Origin: Anoplolepis gracilipes
Lineage: Eukaryota; Arthropoda; Insecta; Hymenoptera; Formicidae
Direction of reading: 5' to 3'
DNA length: 64,000 nucleotides
Assembly (NCBI RefSeq): GCF_047496725.1
Contig: NC_132980.1
Location: 5,559,572 to 5,623,571 of the forward strand
Made by a program: the position numbers and the translations under genes. Below, one piece after another: positions 34,877 to 49,300 of the stretch (within the stretch, counting starts at the first letter, position 1; every line of letters begins with the position of its first letter). Under the pieces are notes generated by a model. It had not been told where the DNA came from, made no database searches, and saw only the letters and a list, made by a program, of their open reading frames with translations.

Positions 34877-37800
34877 ATATATATATTTTTTTTTCAAATT
34901 TTTTTTAATGCAAACTTGTAAGTAAAATCACTAATTTCCGGTGTACAACATTTATCTCACAAAGGTGTACTATAGAACTCATCATGAAAGTCTTAGCTTC
35001 TATATTTTTCTTTTCTATTTTTATGGTACAGTACAACTTGTTCTATCTTAATATCGAAAAAGTAAGTTAATATTTCACAGAAATTTGGAAGTTTATACAA
35101 TTGATAACTTCATTAATAGATAGCTCTTATTTATCAATATAAGTTTTTCAAATAAGTTTTTATGTTGTATTCTCTGTCATTTTTTATGTATAAAAACAAA
35201 TATATAAAATTGTTAAAAACAATAGATGCAGGCTTCATTGGATCGATTACTGCATGTATATAATGAGATAAAAGACAAAAATAAAATTGCTATTATGACG
35301 GAATGTGGATATAATGGTAAACGTTATACTGTTGTACTTACAAGTAAGAAAATTTTGTTAGATTTGCATGATGTACACATTCTTCTGAATGTAAGAACAA
35401 TCAAGATTTCACTTTTGGAAAATGGAAAAACGAATTTTGACAAAATACAATAGTTTCTCCGTGCACATAATAATTAATAACAAATGTTTTTAAATTTTAA
35501 ATAAAATCATCAAAAAGATAATAATAATCTATCACAAATTGATCAAGTTAAGGGAAGAATATTAAAGTTTCAATTATAACATACGCACATGAGTATGACA
35601 CAGTATGTCAATTAATTTAAAAAACTCATATAACAGAAAAAATTATAATTTCGTTTTCTAACATTTTTCCAGTACTTGGCGTTTGCAGCATACTTTTTGG
35701 TTCTATTGTGTCATATTGGTCGGAAATTTTCAACTTTATATTATCGAAAAATGCGTCTAGTTCACATCATTTAATTATCATGACGGAATATTTTATCGAT
35801 CAAGAAAAATATTATTATTTTATTCTGTTTCACTTTTATACATCGATTTGCATCGCGTTTCTTGTACTGTTAGCAACAGGAACAATGTTCATTATGTATT
35901 TTGAACACACTATTGGATTGTTTAAAATTGCCAGGTATAAACACAAATATCATAAATATTCATATAATATATCATTTTCAAACGAAATAAAATAAAACCA
36001 TTTAACTTAACCAAAGAAATGCTTTCAGTTAATAAATTTTTGTGTAAGGTTATAACACAAATATTATTTATAGCTACCGTATCGAACGCGCAATGAACAT
36101 TGACATGCTACGAAATATTCATCAAAAACACACTTTGATATACAAGGGTTTAATTTGTGCCGTCAACATTCATCGAAGAGGTATGAAGTTCGTATATACC
36201 CGATGTGGGTGAACTATATAGACATATAATAACAATTTTTTTCGTTTTTAAGCTTAACCAATTATTTGATATCCAGTCTTCAGACAATGATGTCCTGTTT
36301 ATTAGTGATTACAGTGGCCTCGGTCAGCTTGAATCTGTATCGAGTAAGTTTCCTACTTTTCTGTCAAATTTATTTTTTAAAGCAAGCGCTTTAAATTTCA
36401 AAACAGAGGTTTTGCGTTCTAACGGGTGACCATTTGAGTTATGATTATTAAAAGAAACAATTATATACATTTTTCTTCTTCGATTTCGGCGTTTAATTGA
36501 TTTTAGAATCCAATATCTAGGATATTTTATTTGATATTTCTTGTAAAATATATTTGTACAAATTTGCAAAAGAAAGTTATGTCACTAAGGATTTAGCAAA
36601 TACTTTTCAATGTGTTTAAACTTAGTGGTTTCCAAATTTTTGAATTCAATATCAAAACTATCGAATTTGAAAAGGCAAAATGTAGCGGATTTCAATAATT
36701 GAAAAATTCAGATTTTTTCTTTGTTTTACTAACTTGAATTTGTTGATATATTAATTTTGAAATGAAATTTATTTTTAACAACGTAGAGAAAATCCTATAT
36801 TTAATCATAAATATTGGACCAAATAAAATCGATATCACAAATTTATTTTAAAAGATAAAGGTCCTAACAAGATACACTTAAATATTTAATATTGTTGTAT
36901 TTAATTATTAATTGTTGGTTTATGTAATTGAATTGTAATTGTAACATAAATGTTTGTAATACAATTTTATTATGATAAAATTCGACTGTCAATGAGATTT
37001 GATCATTTTTTTCTTGTGTATAAAAAAAATATTTTTTTATTAAATTATCTTTAAATCTTATTAGAGTTACATTAGATTTTTCAGATTATGTCGTCTGAAG
37101 AGAGTATTGAGAACATAATACTCCCTTTGTTATTTGGAAGTGTCACTATCTTATATATGTTTATAGCCAACTATGAAGGTCAAAATATAACAAATCACAA
37201 TGATGACATATTTGCTACCGCGTAAGAAATGTATTTGCAAAACAATATGCACAAAAACTTCTGACTGTAACAATAAATCTTAAGATTAATATTTCTGCAC
37301 AACAAGCACGATGCTAAAGTTTATTAATAAAGAACTATTACGAAATACATTTCAGAGATTTTTATTTAAATTTATTATTCACAATACGTTTTCTAGGTAT
37401 AACGTTCAGTGGTATGTAGCTCCAGTGTACATACAAAAAAAATGGTACTTTTCTTGTTACAAAGAAATTCGATGATCTTTGGCTTTAAAATAGGTGGACT
37501 GTTTGTTGCATCTATAGAGTGGTTTGCTTCGGTATGTGAAAAAGGATGCAATAAAATATATTTAAAGAAATATATAATAAACATAAAAAAATGAGATATC
37601 TTTTATTCTAGCTGATAAATACTTCAGTATCTTACTTTACAATCATACATTCTACACAGTGACGAGATTATTATAATTTAAATTAAAATCACAACAAGAG
37701 AGATTATTAGATATAGAAAGTATAATAAAGAAAAAATATTCTTTACATACTTTTCATACATTAGAAAAGTAAAAAACTTTTTCTTTTTGATGTATAGTTT

Positions 37801-38845
37801 AGAGCTCACGACTTGTTCATGCAATAAAAAATAAAAAGACATAGTTATTAAACTCAAAATATTATTGCGTATTATATTCTTACAATGCATTGAAATTAAA
37901 ATTGTACATATACTGTGCATGCGTGCAAACATGCGTCGGTTTGTATACACATTAAGTATAATAAAGTATAATTAACGTTTAATTATTTTACATTGCCTTT
38001 TTAATTTCAATATCATCACAAAGGATAATATCTCCTTCCCTCCCTCCCTCTCTCCCTCACTTCCTCTTTCTCTCTTTCTCTAACATGTTACACTTCTAAA
38101 TAATTATTTATTGTTAACATTCAAATAATCATTTTATTTTTAAAAACAGATAAAGTAGAAATAGATTTGAGAAAAAAGATACAGAAAAATCAAGTAACGT
38201 TATACTGTATAATATTATGCACATAAAATAAAACTCTCGATTTACATGTATTTTGATATTTCAAAAAAAATTAATTATAAGTTTAAAATGACATGTAAAA
38301 TGACTTGTATATAAAATACTAAATTATAAAATAAAAATATCATGTTGTGTAATTAAATAAAAAATAACACAATATATGCCATAAAATAACAAAAAATAGT
38401 ACAAATATTTTTTTTCAAAATGAATGCAATAAAAATTATATAAATGTATTTAACTTTTAACTAATTTAAACTTGAAGCATTAAGAAAAAATTGCAAAAAA
38501 TAATTTTCAGCTTTTAATTTTTTTCTACGTAATTAACATTGCGTAATGATTATTACCGTTCTGTATACATCATATTTTGTTATACATATTATATATTATT
38601 AAAAAAAAAATAACTACCAAGGCATTTAAATTATATATAATGTGAATTAATTATTGTGCAAATACATATATATATATATATATATATATGTGTGTAAACT
38701 GTATTTATATTAAATAAATTATTCAACTTCAAACGTAAACACCTACGTTTGGGAAAAATATATTCAGCTTTTTCAGCATTGCAATTCTTGTCAACAGAGA
38801 GATTATTTAGAAAACAATAAAGGTAAATACAAGTAATATTGTTAC

Positions 38846-39161
38846 ATCCCGGTAAAAAATTTTTATATATAATCAGACAAAAATGGTCGTAATTAATTAT
38901 ACAAATTTATATAGGAAATTTGTCCATTTTATATATAATTATATATAATTATAATAAAATGTTGCAGGCATTGTGTATAAGTATGTATAAGTTTACATAT
39001 ACATAATTTTGATTGCAGCTATCAATCCATTTATATATAAATATAAATGGATATTTTATACGGTGTCATCTATAATTATACATATTTTTACACAATTGTG
39101 TAGAATCCTGTATAATTATATTCAATTCTGCATAACTATACATAAGAAATTTTTATCGGAA
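38846..39161. mobile_element. Small terminal-inverted-repeat element in the G-H spacer
   Basis: The left end catcccggtaaaaaattttt is matched by the inverse of aaatttttatcggaatg at 39145-39163. The equivalent spacer before C (around 10095) reads straight through without it. The interior is AT-rich with palindromes (ccatttatatataaatataa and its inverse). It looks like a MITE and has no coding capacity. Confidence 0.55.
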
Positions 39162-40440
39162 TGTCTCGTATAAAACAATGTAATTTTTATTGTCATTTTT
39201 ATCATCAAAATTATATTTGTTGTCGGCTTTTGTAAAGTTTGCTCAAAGCTGCATCGTTTGATAAACTTTCTTATGATTTTATTTTTTGCACCATCGAGAT
39301 TATTGTCAATCTAATCACAAAAAATTCTATAAAATTCTGTAAAATTGTTTTTTATCGATGTAACGTAGCAATACAACGTAAATAAATTATATACTATGCA
39401 GAGTATACATTAGACATTAAACTGAATTAATTTATACTTTTATTAATAATTTTTTAACGATAAAACTTAAATGTATAATTTATATAATTTTAAAAAGACA
39501 AAAACTTATACTAAATAAAGTTAAAGTTTTGTGTGCATTTTAAAAACGTAAAATCAATTTAGGTTTGTGTATATAAATATTTTTCTGTTAGCGCTTCAAA
39601 AATTCTGCAAAGTTCTTTATCTCTTATAAAAAAACATTATTTAATTTAATATTAGCACGGATTTATTGATTCTAAAGAATTATTTAAAAAAAAAGCTGTA
39701 ATTTTATGCGTCAGTTGTTTAAATAAAATTTATTTAAACAAAAGAAGTTTCACGAATTACATGTAATTTTCGAACATTATGTACGTTTTATAAAATATAA
39801 ATTTTTATCTAATTTATTTATTTATATGTAGTAAGTCAACCACTTAAATGAGAGGCTTTAGCCTTCTCCCTTCTCAAGAAAAATTAGCTTAATCCGACTT
39901 TTTTTCGAAAGATATGGGAGAAGTATTGCCTACTGGCTGCAATAGAAATAAAATTTAAAATTATAATAAAAAAATCTTATGAATAAAATTTGAAAAATAA
40001 TCTAAAAAGAGTCTACATATTTATATATATTTTTACAAATATATTTATATAAATTTTTAAAAATATTTATTAAAATTATTAATATAAACTTGATCTTTTA
40101 TATTTCTACTTTTTTTATTTTTATTTTAATAAAATGTGTTTTGTAAAATTAGAAAGTTTAAAAAAAAGATTAGGTCTAAAAAAATGATGTTGCCAAGGAT
40201 CACTTGACTAAAAAACTGATACATAAAACTTTTATAAAATATGAAAATTTTAATCACATTGATTGCTAATTTGAAAGTTAAAAATGTGTGCATACCACTC
40301 TTTAAAAATTACACGAGCTTTAGTATAGATAAACTCAATATTAAAAACTGAACATTTTCCTCAAGGAGCAAGTGTACGTTATGAATGCGCGCAGTAAACT
40401 GAACCATGTAAAATTGTGGTACGAAAAAAAGTGACAATTA

Positions 40441-40450
40441 CGCATGCGCG
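40441..40450. promoter_or_regulatory. CGCATGCGCG palindromic motif upstream of H
   Basis: Same motif and flanks as before C and E, 347 bases upstream of the start codon of H, although H itself is a pseudogene. Confidence 0.33.
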
Positions 40451-40787
40451 ACTTTCGCGTGAATAATCTTCTCAATGAATATTTTTTTTCTTTTTTATGT
40501 GAAAAAGACAATCGCTCAATTGCACCCTTATTATATCGATCGCATAATTAGAGACATTATTTCAAGAAATACCGTTGAAAAAATATGAATATTCTGATCT
40601 CAAGGTAGCGAAAACTTATGTCGCTTTATATTACACAAAATTTAGTAATTTAGTAAATTTTGTGCTATAATTTACACTAAAATAGAAAAGTAAATAATAG
40701 TTGATCTATCAATGGAAAAAGAAGGGGAAAAGCGTAACTCTCTTCAGCTACTTGACCAGTCATACGTATTCTAGACCTCGCAAAGAA

Positions 40788-43700
40788 ATGATCAACATTG
40801 AGTACTTCAATCTAAATAAGTTTCTACTACTCCATATTGGCCTGTGGCCATATAAACAATCACATTTCACTCAATTCCAATTTATTTTTCTGTCTGATAT
40901 TCTGACAACAAATGTTATATTTCAGGTAAGCTTTAATAATTAATATTAATATTATCAAATTTCATAAATTACTGCTATGTTTTTTCATAAAATTTAAATG
41001 TCAAAATTTAGATTAGCATAAAATTGTTATGCCAGTTATATTATAATATGAGCGTACATACATATATAAGTGTATATATTTTTTTTTCTTTCTTTATGCA
41101 AAATTATAAATAATATTACTAATTTCCAGTATACATTTATTTTACAAAAATGTATTCTAGAGCTCATCACCAAAGTCTTAACTTCTATATTTTTCTTTAC
41201 TATTTTTGTGATAAAGTACAACTTGTTCTATATTAATATCGAAAGCGTAAATTAACAGTTTACAAATAGTTGAGAGTTTTACAATTGATAACTTTATTAA
41301 TTGATAGCTGATACTTATCAGGATAATTTTTTCGAATAAGTTTTTATGTTATATTTTCTGGCATTATGTTATGTATGTATAAGAACAAATATATAAAGTT
41401 GTTAAAAACAACAGATGAAGGTTTCATTGGATCAATTGCTGCATGTATATAATGAGATAAACGACAAAAATGAAATTGCTATTATGAACGAATGTGGATA
41501 TAATAGTGAACGTTACACTGCTGTACTTACAAGTAAGAAAATCTTGTTAATTTTGCATATATACATTCTTCTTCACATGTAAGAACTGTCAAGATTTCAC
41601 TTTCGGAAAATCGGAAAATTGATTTTGACAAAATACAATAGTTTCTCCGTGTACATAATAATTAATAACAAACATTTTTAAATTTTAAATGAAGTCGTTG
41701 AAAAGATAACAATAATTATAAGATAACAATCGATCACAAGTCGATTAAGTTAAGAGAAGAATATTAAAGTTTTAATTGTAACATACGCACATGAATACGA
41801 CACAGTATGTAAATTAGTTTAATGAAACTTATATGACAGAAATTTAAATGACAATTCCGTTTTCTGACACTTTTCTAGTACTTGACGTTTGCAACATGTT
41901 TGCTATTATTATTGCGTCAACTTGGTCCGATATTTTATTGACAAGTTGGTCAAAATCATGTCATTTAATGATCGCGACAGAATATTTTATCGATCAAGAG
42001 AAATATTATTATATTCTGATTCATTTCTGTACATTGAATTGCACCGAGGCGTTTGCAATGTTAAGGACGGAAACAATATTCATTGTGTATTTTGCACACA
42101 TTATTGGATTGTTTAAAATTGCCAGGTGTGAACACAAATATCATAAATATTCATATATCATTTTCAAACCAAAGCTTAGATAAAACAATTTAAACTTAAC
42201 TGAAGAAATGCATTCAATTGATAAATTCTGCGTATAGTTACAAAACAAACATTATTTACAGCTGCCGTATCGAACGCGCAATAAACATTGTCATGCTACA
42301 AAATATTAATGAAAAAAGTACCTTGATGTACGAGGGTTTAATTTGCACTGTAAACATTCATCTACAAGCTATGAAGTTCGTATATACCCAATTTGCGTGA
42401 AATATATATATATGTAATAACAAATTGTTTATTTTTAAAGATTGTCCAGTGATTCATTATGTGGTTTTGAGACAATTATATTCTGTTTAGTAGTATTTAC
42501 AGTTGGCTCGCTCAGCTTTAATCTGCTTCGAGTAAGTTTTCTGCTTTTTTCTCAAACCTATTCTCTAAAGCAAGCGCTTTATATTTCATTTGCAAAACAG
42601 AGATTTTGCTTTATAACGGGTGACCATTTAAGTTGTTATTATTAAAAGTAACCAGTTATATATATTTTTTTGATTTCAGCAGTTATTTAATCAATAAAGT
42701 ATCCAATATCTGAGTTATTTTCTTTGATATTTTTTGTACAATACAAATCAGTTCACAAATGTCAGAATAAATGCGCTAATGGGAGAAAAAGTATTTCACT
42801 AAGTTCAGAGATAGAGATTAAAGCTATACTGATTGGAAGTGTATCATAAATTCCGCAGTAAATATTGATTTAAAAAATCTTTCAAAAAAACTCATTGTTA
42901 GAAATATATTTTTGATATTTTTCATTTCCTCCTAAAATGACGCTATAATTTCTAAACCCTAAATATTATGCTGGATAATTAAGATTTCTTTTTAATTTCT
43001 AAATAAGAAAGTTAAAAATAAAATAAAAATAAATAAAAATAAAAATTGTTTACTGAAATTTTTTTATTTAAAATTTAAGTAAAGTATATTTATTAGAACT
43101 TTTATTTTTCAAAAGAAAGTTATGTCGATAATGATTAATAATGTTGATAAAATAAAATACATTATAAAATAATGAAATAAATAATCTATTATAAGGAAGA
43201 TGTAATTTTAGGTCACTAAAGATTTAACAAATATTTTTCAATTTATTTAAACTTAAGAGCTACACAAATTGTAGGATTCAATATGAAAATTGACAAATTT
43301 AAAATAGCAAAATGTAGTAGATTTCAAAAATAAAATTAAAAAATCAGATTTTTTGTTTCGCGAACTTGAATTTGTTAATTTATTAATTTTAATATAAAAT
43401 TCATTTTCAGCAATCTGAGAGAAAATTCATTAAAAATATTGAAAGTTATTTAATACACTTTTAAATCTAAGTTCAAAATTGTCTCACAATTCTATATTTA
43501 ATTAAGAATGTCAAATCAGGTATAATCGACAAATTTATTTTTAAAAGTTAAAAGTCGTAATAAAATTAAATTGTATTTAATTTTATTACGACGTAAATAA
43601 TTTAATACACTTAAATACTTATATTATTAATTAAATATAAAATCATATTAAATATTAAATAATTAAATATTCAACTGCAACACAAATTCACACAATACGT

Positions 43701-44280
43701 TACCTGAAATAATTGTAAGACAGTAAAATACATAAAATTAATATTTTTTTCTAACTTTAACCGTAAATTTTTCAAAATTGTAATGTAATATACAAAGTAT
43801 TAAATTATTATGAAATCTTATTAGATATATCTTAGATTTTTCAGATTATATCATCTGAAGAGAATATTGAAGACTTGATATGCCCTTTGTTATTTGTAAC
43901 TTTTACCATCATATATACGTTCATAGCCAACTACATAGGTCAAAGTATAATGAATCACAACCATGGCATATTTACTACTGCGTAAGAAATGTAATTGCAA
44001 AACAACATGCACAAAGACTTCAGACTGTAACATTAAATAAAGATTAATATTTGCACAACAAGCGGATGATAGAGTTTACTAATAAAGAACTACTTTGCGA
44101 TACATTTCAAAGATTTTTATCTAGATTTATCGTTTACAATACGTTTTCTAAGTATAACGTTTGATGGTATGTAACTCCATTGTACATACAAAAAAAATGA
44201 TACTGTTCCTATTACAAAGAAGTTCGATTGGATTATGTTCTTAAAATAGGTGTGTTGCATCAATAGAACGGTTTGCTTCA
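40788..44280 (+). pseudogene. Locus H: odorant receptor pseudogene, exon 8 broken and exon 9 lost
   Basis: Exons 1-7 are open and in phase: 40788-40925, 41130-41246 (117 bases, one codon shorter than usual), 41415-41532, 41879-42125 (one codon shorter), 42262-42375, 42441-42531, 43845-43981. Exon 8 (44153-44280) is ruined: its acceptor is shifted (TCTAAG for TCTAG-G), the conserved YNVRWY has become YNV-stop-WY (TGA at 44162-44164), an eight-A run adds two bases, and several bases are missing before the end. Exon 9 and the poly(A) region are absent; at about 44330 a reverse-strand Copia fragment begins. Residues drift from the family in exon 4 (for example KYYYILIHFC, MLRTET). The upstream region is closest to those of C and E, including the CGCATGCGCG motif. 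Confidence 0.9.
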
Positions 44281-44334
44281 GTATAAGAAAAAAGATGTAG
44301 TAAAATATATTTAAAAGAATATATAATGTTGAGC

Positions 44335-44715
44335 AGGATAGGGCGGAATGGAAAATAATGGCTTCACTGTTAGCCTGTTTATTATATAGGATTATATTAT
44401 ATTATGGGATTGTATGGAGTCAATACTGGGTTTGCGTCTGTCGTTACAAAGGATATCGGCAAAATATCCTTTCTGTTGCAGTATTATTTTGTCTTCGTCG
44501 CGTGAAAATTCGATTCTACACGTTGTCTTACTTCTCCCATGTCTCTAATTTCAAAGTGACTCGATAGTGTGTGTTTTACCTTTGTTGCAATTTTATTGCT
44601 TCCGGCCCCTATTAGTACGTCGTCTACGTAGATTACGATCATGGTTAAGGCATTATCCTGATTTAGAACGTAGAGACATGTATCAGAACTTGTAAGAATA
44701 ACTCCGCACGACCTT
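44335..44715 (-). mobile_element. Copia-type retrotransposon fragment (reverse transcriptase, antisense, broken)
   Basis: Read on the minus strand, this gives the Ty1/copia reverse-transcriptase core: CLYVLN, then MIVIYVDDVLIGAG (YVDD codons at 44619-44630), then a HFEIRDMGEV stretch. A frameshift follows, after which the other frame continues as IEFSRDEDKIILQQ. The rest of the polyprotein and the LTRs were not seen, so this is an old fragment. It lies exactly where exon 9 of H should be and may mark the event that removed it. Confidence 0.82.
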
Positions 44716-45353
44716 AGTGCAAAATATGCAAATATATATACATTATATATATTATGCTTTATTTCGTGTAAAACATTGCGTATTATGTCATTAAGATTAA
44801 TATATTTTTATGTTCCAATATATGCACAAGAGGCAGTTATTGAATGTGTCACAACTAAAGAAATAACGCAACACAACTTATAGCGCAGCGCCTATAGCAC
44901 GCAGTTATCATCTTGTTTTCTCAAAATTGATTCGTGGAACCCACATATTATTATACATGGATGGATTTGCCTTTCGATATTTTTCAATTTTTGTTCTTAA
45001 AAAATTTTTTTAATTTTGCAAAATAAGAGGTAAAGGTGTTTAGTAAATTAAAAAATTTGACATTTTTGAAAAATAAAATTATACTATTGTAAAGAGTACA
45101 AAATACCATAAAACTTTTGTATAAAACATTTTTTCGTATGTTCTATATTTTCAAAGATATGCACGCTAAAAACGAAAAATTCGTTACTCTTCGAGGGGTT
45201 GTTTCAACCCCTAAACGTTGAGATACGTAGCTAAAAAAAAATATGAGTCTAATATTTTTTTATGTTCTACATATTCAAAGCTCATTAAAATCGGTGAGGG
45301 ACACTTCCGACCGTTCCAAATAATATTTATATTATATTACTCTATACATTTTT

Positions 45354-45393
<40 letters not shown>

Positions 45394-46190
45394 TATAAAC
45401 TGTATTTATATTAAATAAATTATTAAACTTCAAACGTAACTATCTGCATCTAGAAAAACATGTTCAATTCTTCAAGTATTGCAATTTTCGTCAACCAAAA
45501 GATTATCGAGAAAACAATAAAGTAATATTGTCACAAGTCTGATATAAAAAAATGTAATTTTTATTGTCATTTTTATCATCAAAATTATTTTTGTTGTCGG
45601 CTTTTGTAATGTTTGTTCGAAGGTACATTATTATTTGATTAATTTCCTTATAATTTGATCTTTTTCACGATCGAGATTATTGTCAATTTAATCACAAAAA
45701 GAATCTATAAAAATCTGTGAAATTGTATTCTATTGATGTAACAAGCAATATAATATATATAATTTATGTAACAATGCAGTGTATAGGTACATTAGACTGA
45801 TTAATGTATATTTCTATTAATTTTTTTTGAACGAGAAAGTTAAATGTACAATTTGTATACCTTTGAAAGCTCAAAACCTTATATTGAATAAAGTTAAAGC
45901 TTTATGTGTGTATTTTAAAAACGTAAAATTAATTTAGGTTTGTTTGAGTAAATATTTTTTTTTCTAAGTGGTACAAAAATTCTACAAAGTTATCTCTTAA
46001 ATAAAAACATTTAATTTAAAATTAACACATATTTATTGATCTGAAACAATTATCTTAAAAAAAAGGCTCAAATTTTATTCGTCAGTCGTTTAATTGTCTC
46101 TTTTTTCATATCAATCGCATAATTAGAGACATCATTTCGAGAACCGGTATTAAGAAAATATGAATATTCTGATCTCAAAGTGGCGAGGAC
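44716..46190. other. H-I spacer with an unidentified repeat
   Basis: 44716-45320 is unlike the other spacers. It contains a short perfect hairpin AGGGGTTGTTTCAACCCCT (45200-45218) within gatatgcacgctaaaaacga-type sequence that looks like a dispersed repeat. From about 45355 the common OR spacer resumes, with an AT microsatellite (45355-45384), the ttcaaacgtaac block and the attgtcatttttatcatc block. No gene is seen. Confidence 0.5.
45355..45384. repeat. AT microsatellite in the H-I spacer
   Basis: Pure AT run followed by acacatatatataaactg, the recurrent spacer position for AT or GT repeats. Confidence 0.88.
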
Positions 46191-46346
46191 TTATGTTGCT
46201 TTATATTACACAAAATTTAGTAAAATTGTGCTACAATTTATTAAAGAAGGAAAGTAAATAATAGTTGATTGAATAATAAAAAAAAGGAGGGAATAAGCTT
46301 AACTCTTTTCAGCTACATCAACAGTCATATATATTCTCGAAAAAAT

Positions 46347-49300
46347 ATGATCAATATTAATGAGTATTTTAATCTGAATAAGATTCTGCACTGTTGGCCT
46401 GTGGCCCTATAAACAAACAAATTTCACTCGATTTCAATTTATTTTCCTGTCTAGTATTCTGACAACATATGTTATATTTCAGGTAAGTTTTAATAAAAAT
46501 AAATCACATTAATATTATCATATTTTATAAATTACTGCAATCTTTTTCCATAAAATTGAAATATTAAAATTTAGGTTAGCATAAAATTGTTATGTCAGTT
46601 TAATTAAAATATGAGGGTACACACATTTACACATATACGTGTATATATATGTATACATATATATGTATATATTTTTAATGTGTAAACTTGTAAGTAATAT
46701 TACTAATTTGCAGTGTACAACATTTATCTCACAAAGGTGTACTACAGAACTCATCATGAAAGTTTTAGCTTCTATATTTTTTTTTTATATTTTTGTGATA
46801 CACTACAACTTGTTTTATGTTAATATCGAAAAAGTAAGTTAATATTTTACAAAAAGTTAAAAGTTTATACAATTGATAACTTCATTAATAGATAGCTTAC
46901 TTATCAGAATAAGTTTTTATGTTGTATTTTCTGGTATTATTTTATATATAAAAACAAATATATAAAATTGTTAAAAACAATAGATGAAGGTTTTATTGGA
47001 TCGATTACTGCATGTATATAACAAGATAAAAGACAAAAATAAAATTGCTATTATGACGGAATGTGGATATAATGGTAAACGTTATACTGTTGCACTTACA
47101 AGTAAGGAAATTTTGTTAGATTTGCATGTACACATTCTTCTTAACATATATGAGCTGTCAACCTTTCATTTTCGGAAAATAGATTTTGACAAAACGCAAT
47201 AGTTTTTTTGTGTATATAATAATAACGTTTTTTAAATTTTAAATAAAATTGTAGAAAAGATAACAATAATTATAAGATAAAAATTGATTACAAATTGATT
47301 AAGTTCAGGAAAGAATATTAAAGTTTCAATTATAATATACGCATGTTAGTATGACACAGTATGTAAATTAATTTTAAAAAATTTATATGACAGAAATTGA
47401 AAGGACAAATCCGTTTTCTGACACTTTTCCAGTATTTAGCGATTGCATTATATTTTTTGGTTCTATTGTGTTCTTCTGGCCGCAAATTTTCAACGTTACA
47501 TTACCGACAAAAGTGTCGAGATCATATCCCTTATAATTCGTGATCATGACGGAATATTTTATCGATCAAGAGAAATATTATTATTTTATTATATTTCACT
47601 ACTATACATCGCTTTGCATCGCGGCTCTTGTAATGTTAGGTACAGAAACAATACTTATTATGTATATAGAACACATCGTGGGATTGTTTAAAATTGCCAG
47701 GTATAAACACAAATATCATAAATATTCATATAATATATCATTTTCAAACGAAATAAAATAAAACCATTTAACTTAACCAAAGAAATGCTTTCAGTTAATA
47801 AATTTTTGCGTACAGTTATGAGACAAACATTATTTATAGCTACCGTATCGAACGCGCAATGAACATTGACATGCTACGAAATATTCATTAAAAACACACT
47901 TCGATATACAAGGATTTAATTTATACTGTGAACATTCATCGACAAGCTATGAAGTTCGTATATACCCGATGTACGTGAACTATGTACACATAATATCAAT
48001 TTTTTTATTTTTAAAGCTTATGCAATGATTTGGTATCCAGTCTTCAGACAATGATGTTCTGTTTATTAGTGTTTACAGTTGGCTCGGTCAGCTTGAATCT
48101 GTTTCGAGTAAGTTTTCTACTTTTCTCTTAAATTTATTTCTTAAAAGGCTTTATATTTTCAAAACAAAGGTTTTGCGTTGTAACGGGTGATTATTTAAGT
48201 TATGCGATTATTAAAAGTATACAATTATATACAATTCCCTTTTTCGATTTCGCCGTTTAATCGAATCCGATATCTGGGACATTTTATTTGATATTTTTTG
48301 TAGAATACATTTGTACAAGTTTGCAAAAGTAAGTTATGTCGATTATGATTAATAATGTTGATGGTTAAATAAGGTTTTTTATAAAATGATAAAATAAGGT
48401 TTATTACAAAAAAGATGTAATTACGTCATTTTAAGGATTTACCAAATATTTTTCAATGTGTTTAAACTTAATTGTTTCACAAATTGTTGAATTCAATATC
48501 AAAAATTGACGAATTTAAAATAACACAATGTAGCGGATTTTAATATTAAAAAATTTAGGTTTTTTTTGTTTTACTGTAACTTGAATTTGTTAATTTTCTA
48601 ATTTTAAAATGAAATTCTTTTTTAGCAACGTGGAGAAAATTCTTTAAAAATATTGATGGGTATTTAACACACTTTTAAATCTAAATTTAAAATTTTCTAT
48701 AATAATAATAAATCCCATATTTAATCATAAATATCGGATCGGGTATAATCGACATAAACAAATTTATTTTAAAAGTTAAAAACCCTAACACAATACACTT
48801 AAATATTTAATATTGTTGTATTTAATTATTAATTGTTGGTTTATGCAATTAAACTGTAATTGTAACACAGATGCTTGTAACACAATTTAATTATGATAAA
48901 AATAAACTGTAAATGAAATTTGATCATCCTATTTCTTGTGTATAAAAGAAAATAATTTTTTATTAAATTATTAAATTATCGTTAAATCTTATTAGATTTA
49001 TGTTAGATTTTTCAGATTATATCGTCTGAAGAGAATATTACGGATTTGATATTCTCTTTGACATTTACAAGTGTCACTATTCTATATATGTTCTTAGCCA
49101 ACTATATGAGTGAAAGTATAACAAATAACAATGATGTCATATTTGCTACCGCGTAAGAAATGTATTTGCACAACACAGGCACAAAGATTTCAGACTGTAA
49201 TATTAAATGTAGAGATATCTCGCACAAGCACGATGCTCAAATTTACTAATAAAGAACTAATTCGAGAAACATTAAAGAGATTTTCATGTAAATTTATTAT

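Larger units (their letters stand above)
33164..37662 (+). pseudogene. Locus G: nearly complete odorant receptor, probable pseudogene
   Basis: All nine exons are recognisable: 33164-33301, 34942-35061, 35226-35343, 35673-35934, 36074-36187, 36253-36343, 37085-37221, 37397-37531, 37612-37662. Two faults are seen. The exon 2 acceptor reads TTTCCGG where the others have TTGCAG, so the AG is lost. Exon 8 has eight A in a row (37436-37442 region) instead of six bases, a +2 shift that brings TGA into frame at 37473-37475. All other exons are open and exon 9 ends TIIHSTQ-stop. Intron 1 is swollen by a cluster of foldback elements (33459-34876). The AATAAA after the stop is lost (aaattaaaatc). If the A-run is a sequencing error and a non-AG acceptor is tolerated, it could still be functional, but I think this unlikely. 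Confidence 0.8.
37663..40787. other. G-H spacer
   Basis: Contains a short CT tract (38034-38090), an AT tract (38665-38688), the small TIR element (38846-39161), the attgtcatttttatcatc block, and from 39660 the long upstream region shared with C. The middle part of the common spacer (the cacgtgtttgatctcacgct block) is missing here. No gene is seen. Confidence 0.55.

Noticed and set aside
44358..44567. Plus-strand frame of 69 codons
   Set aside because: It is the opposite strand of the Copia reverse-transcriptase fragment.
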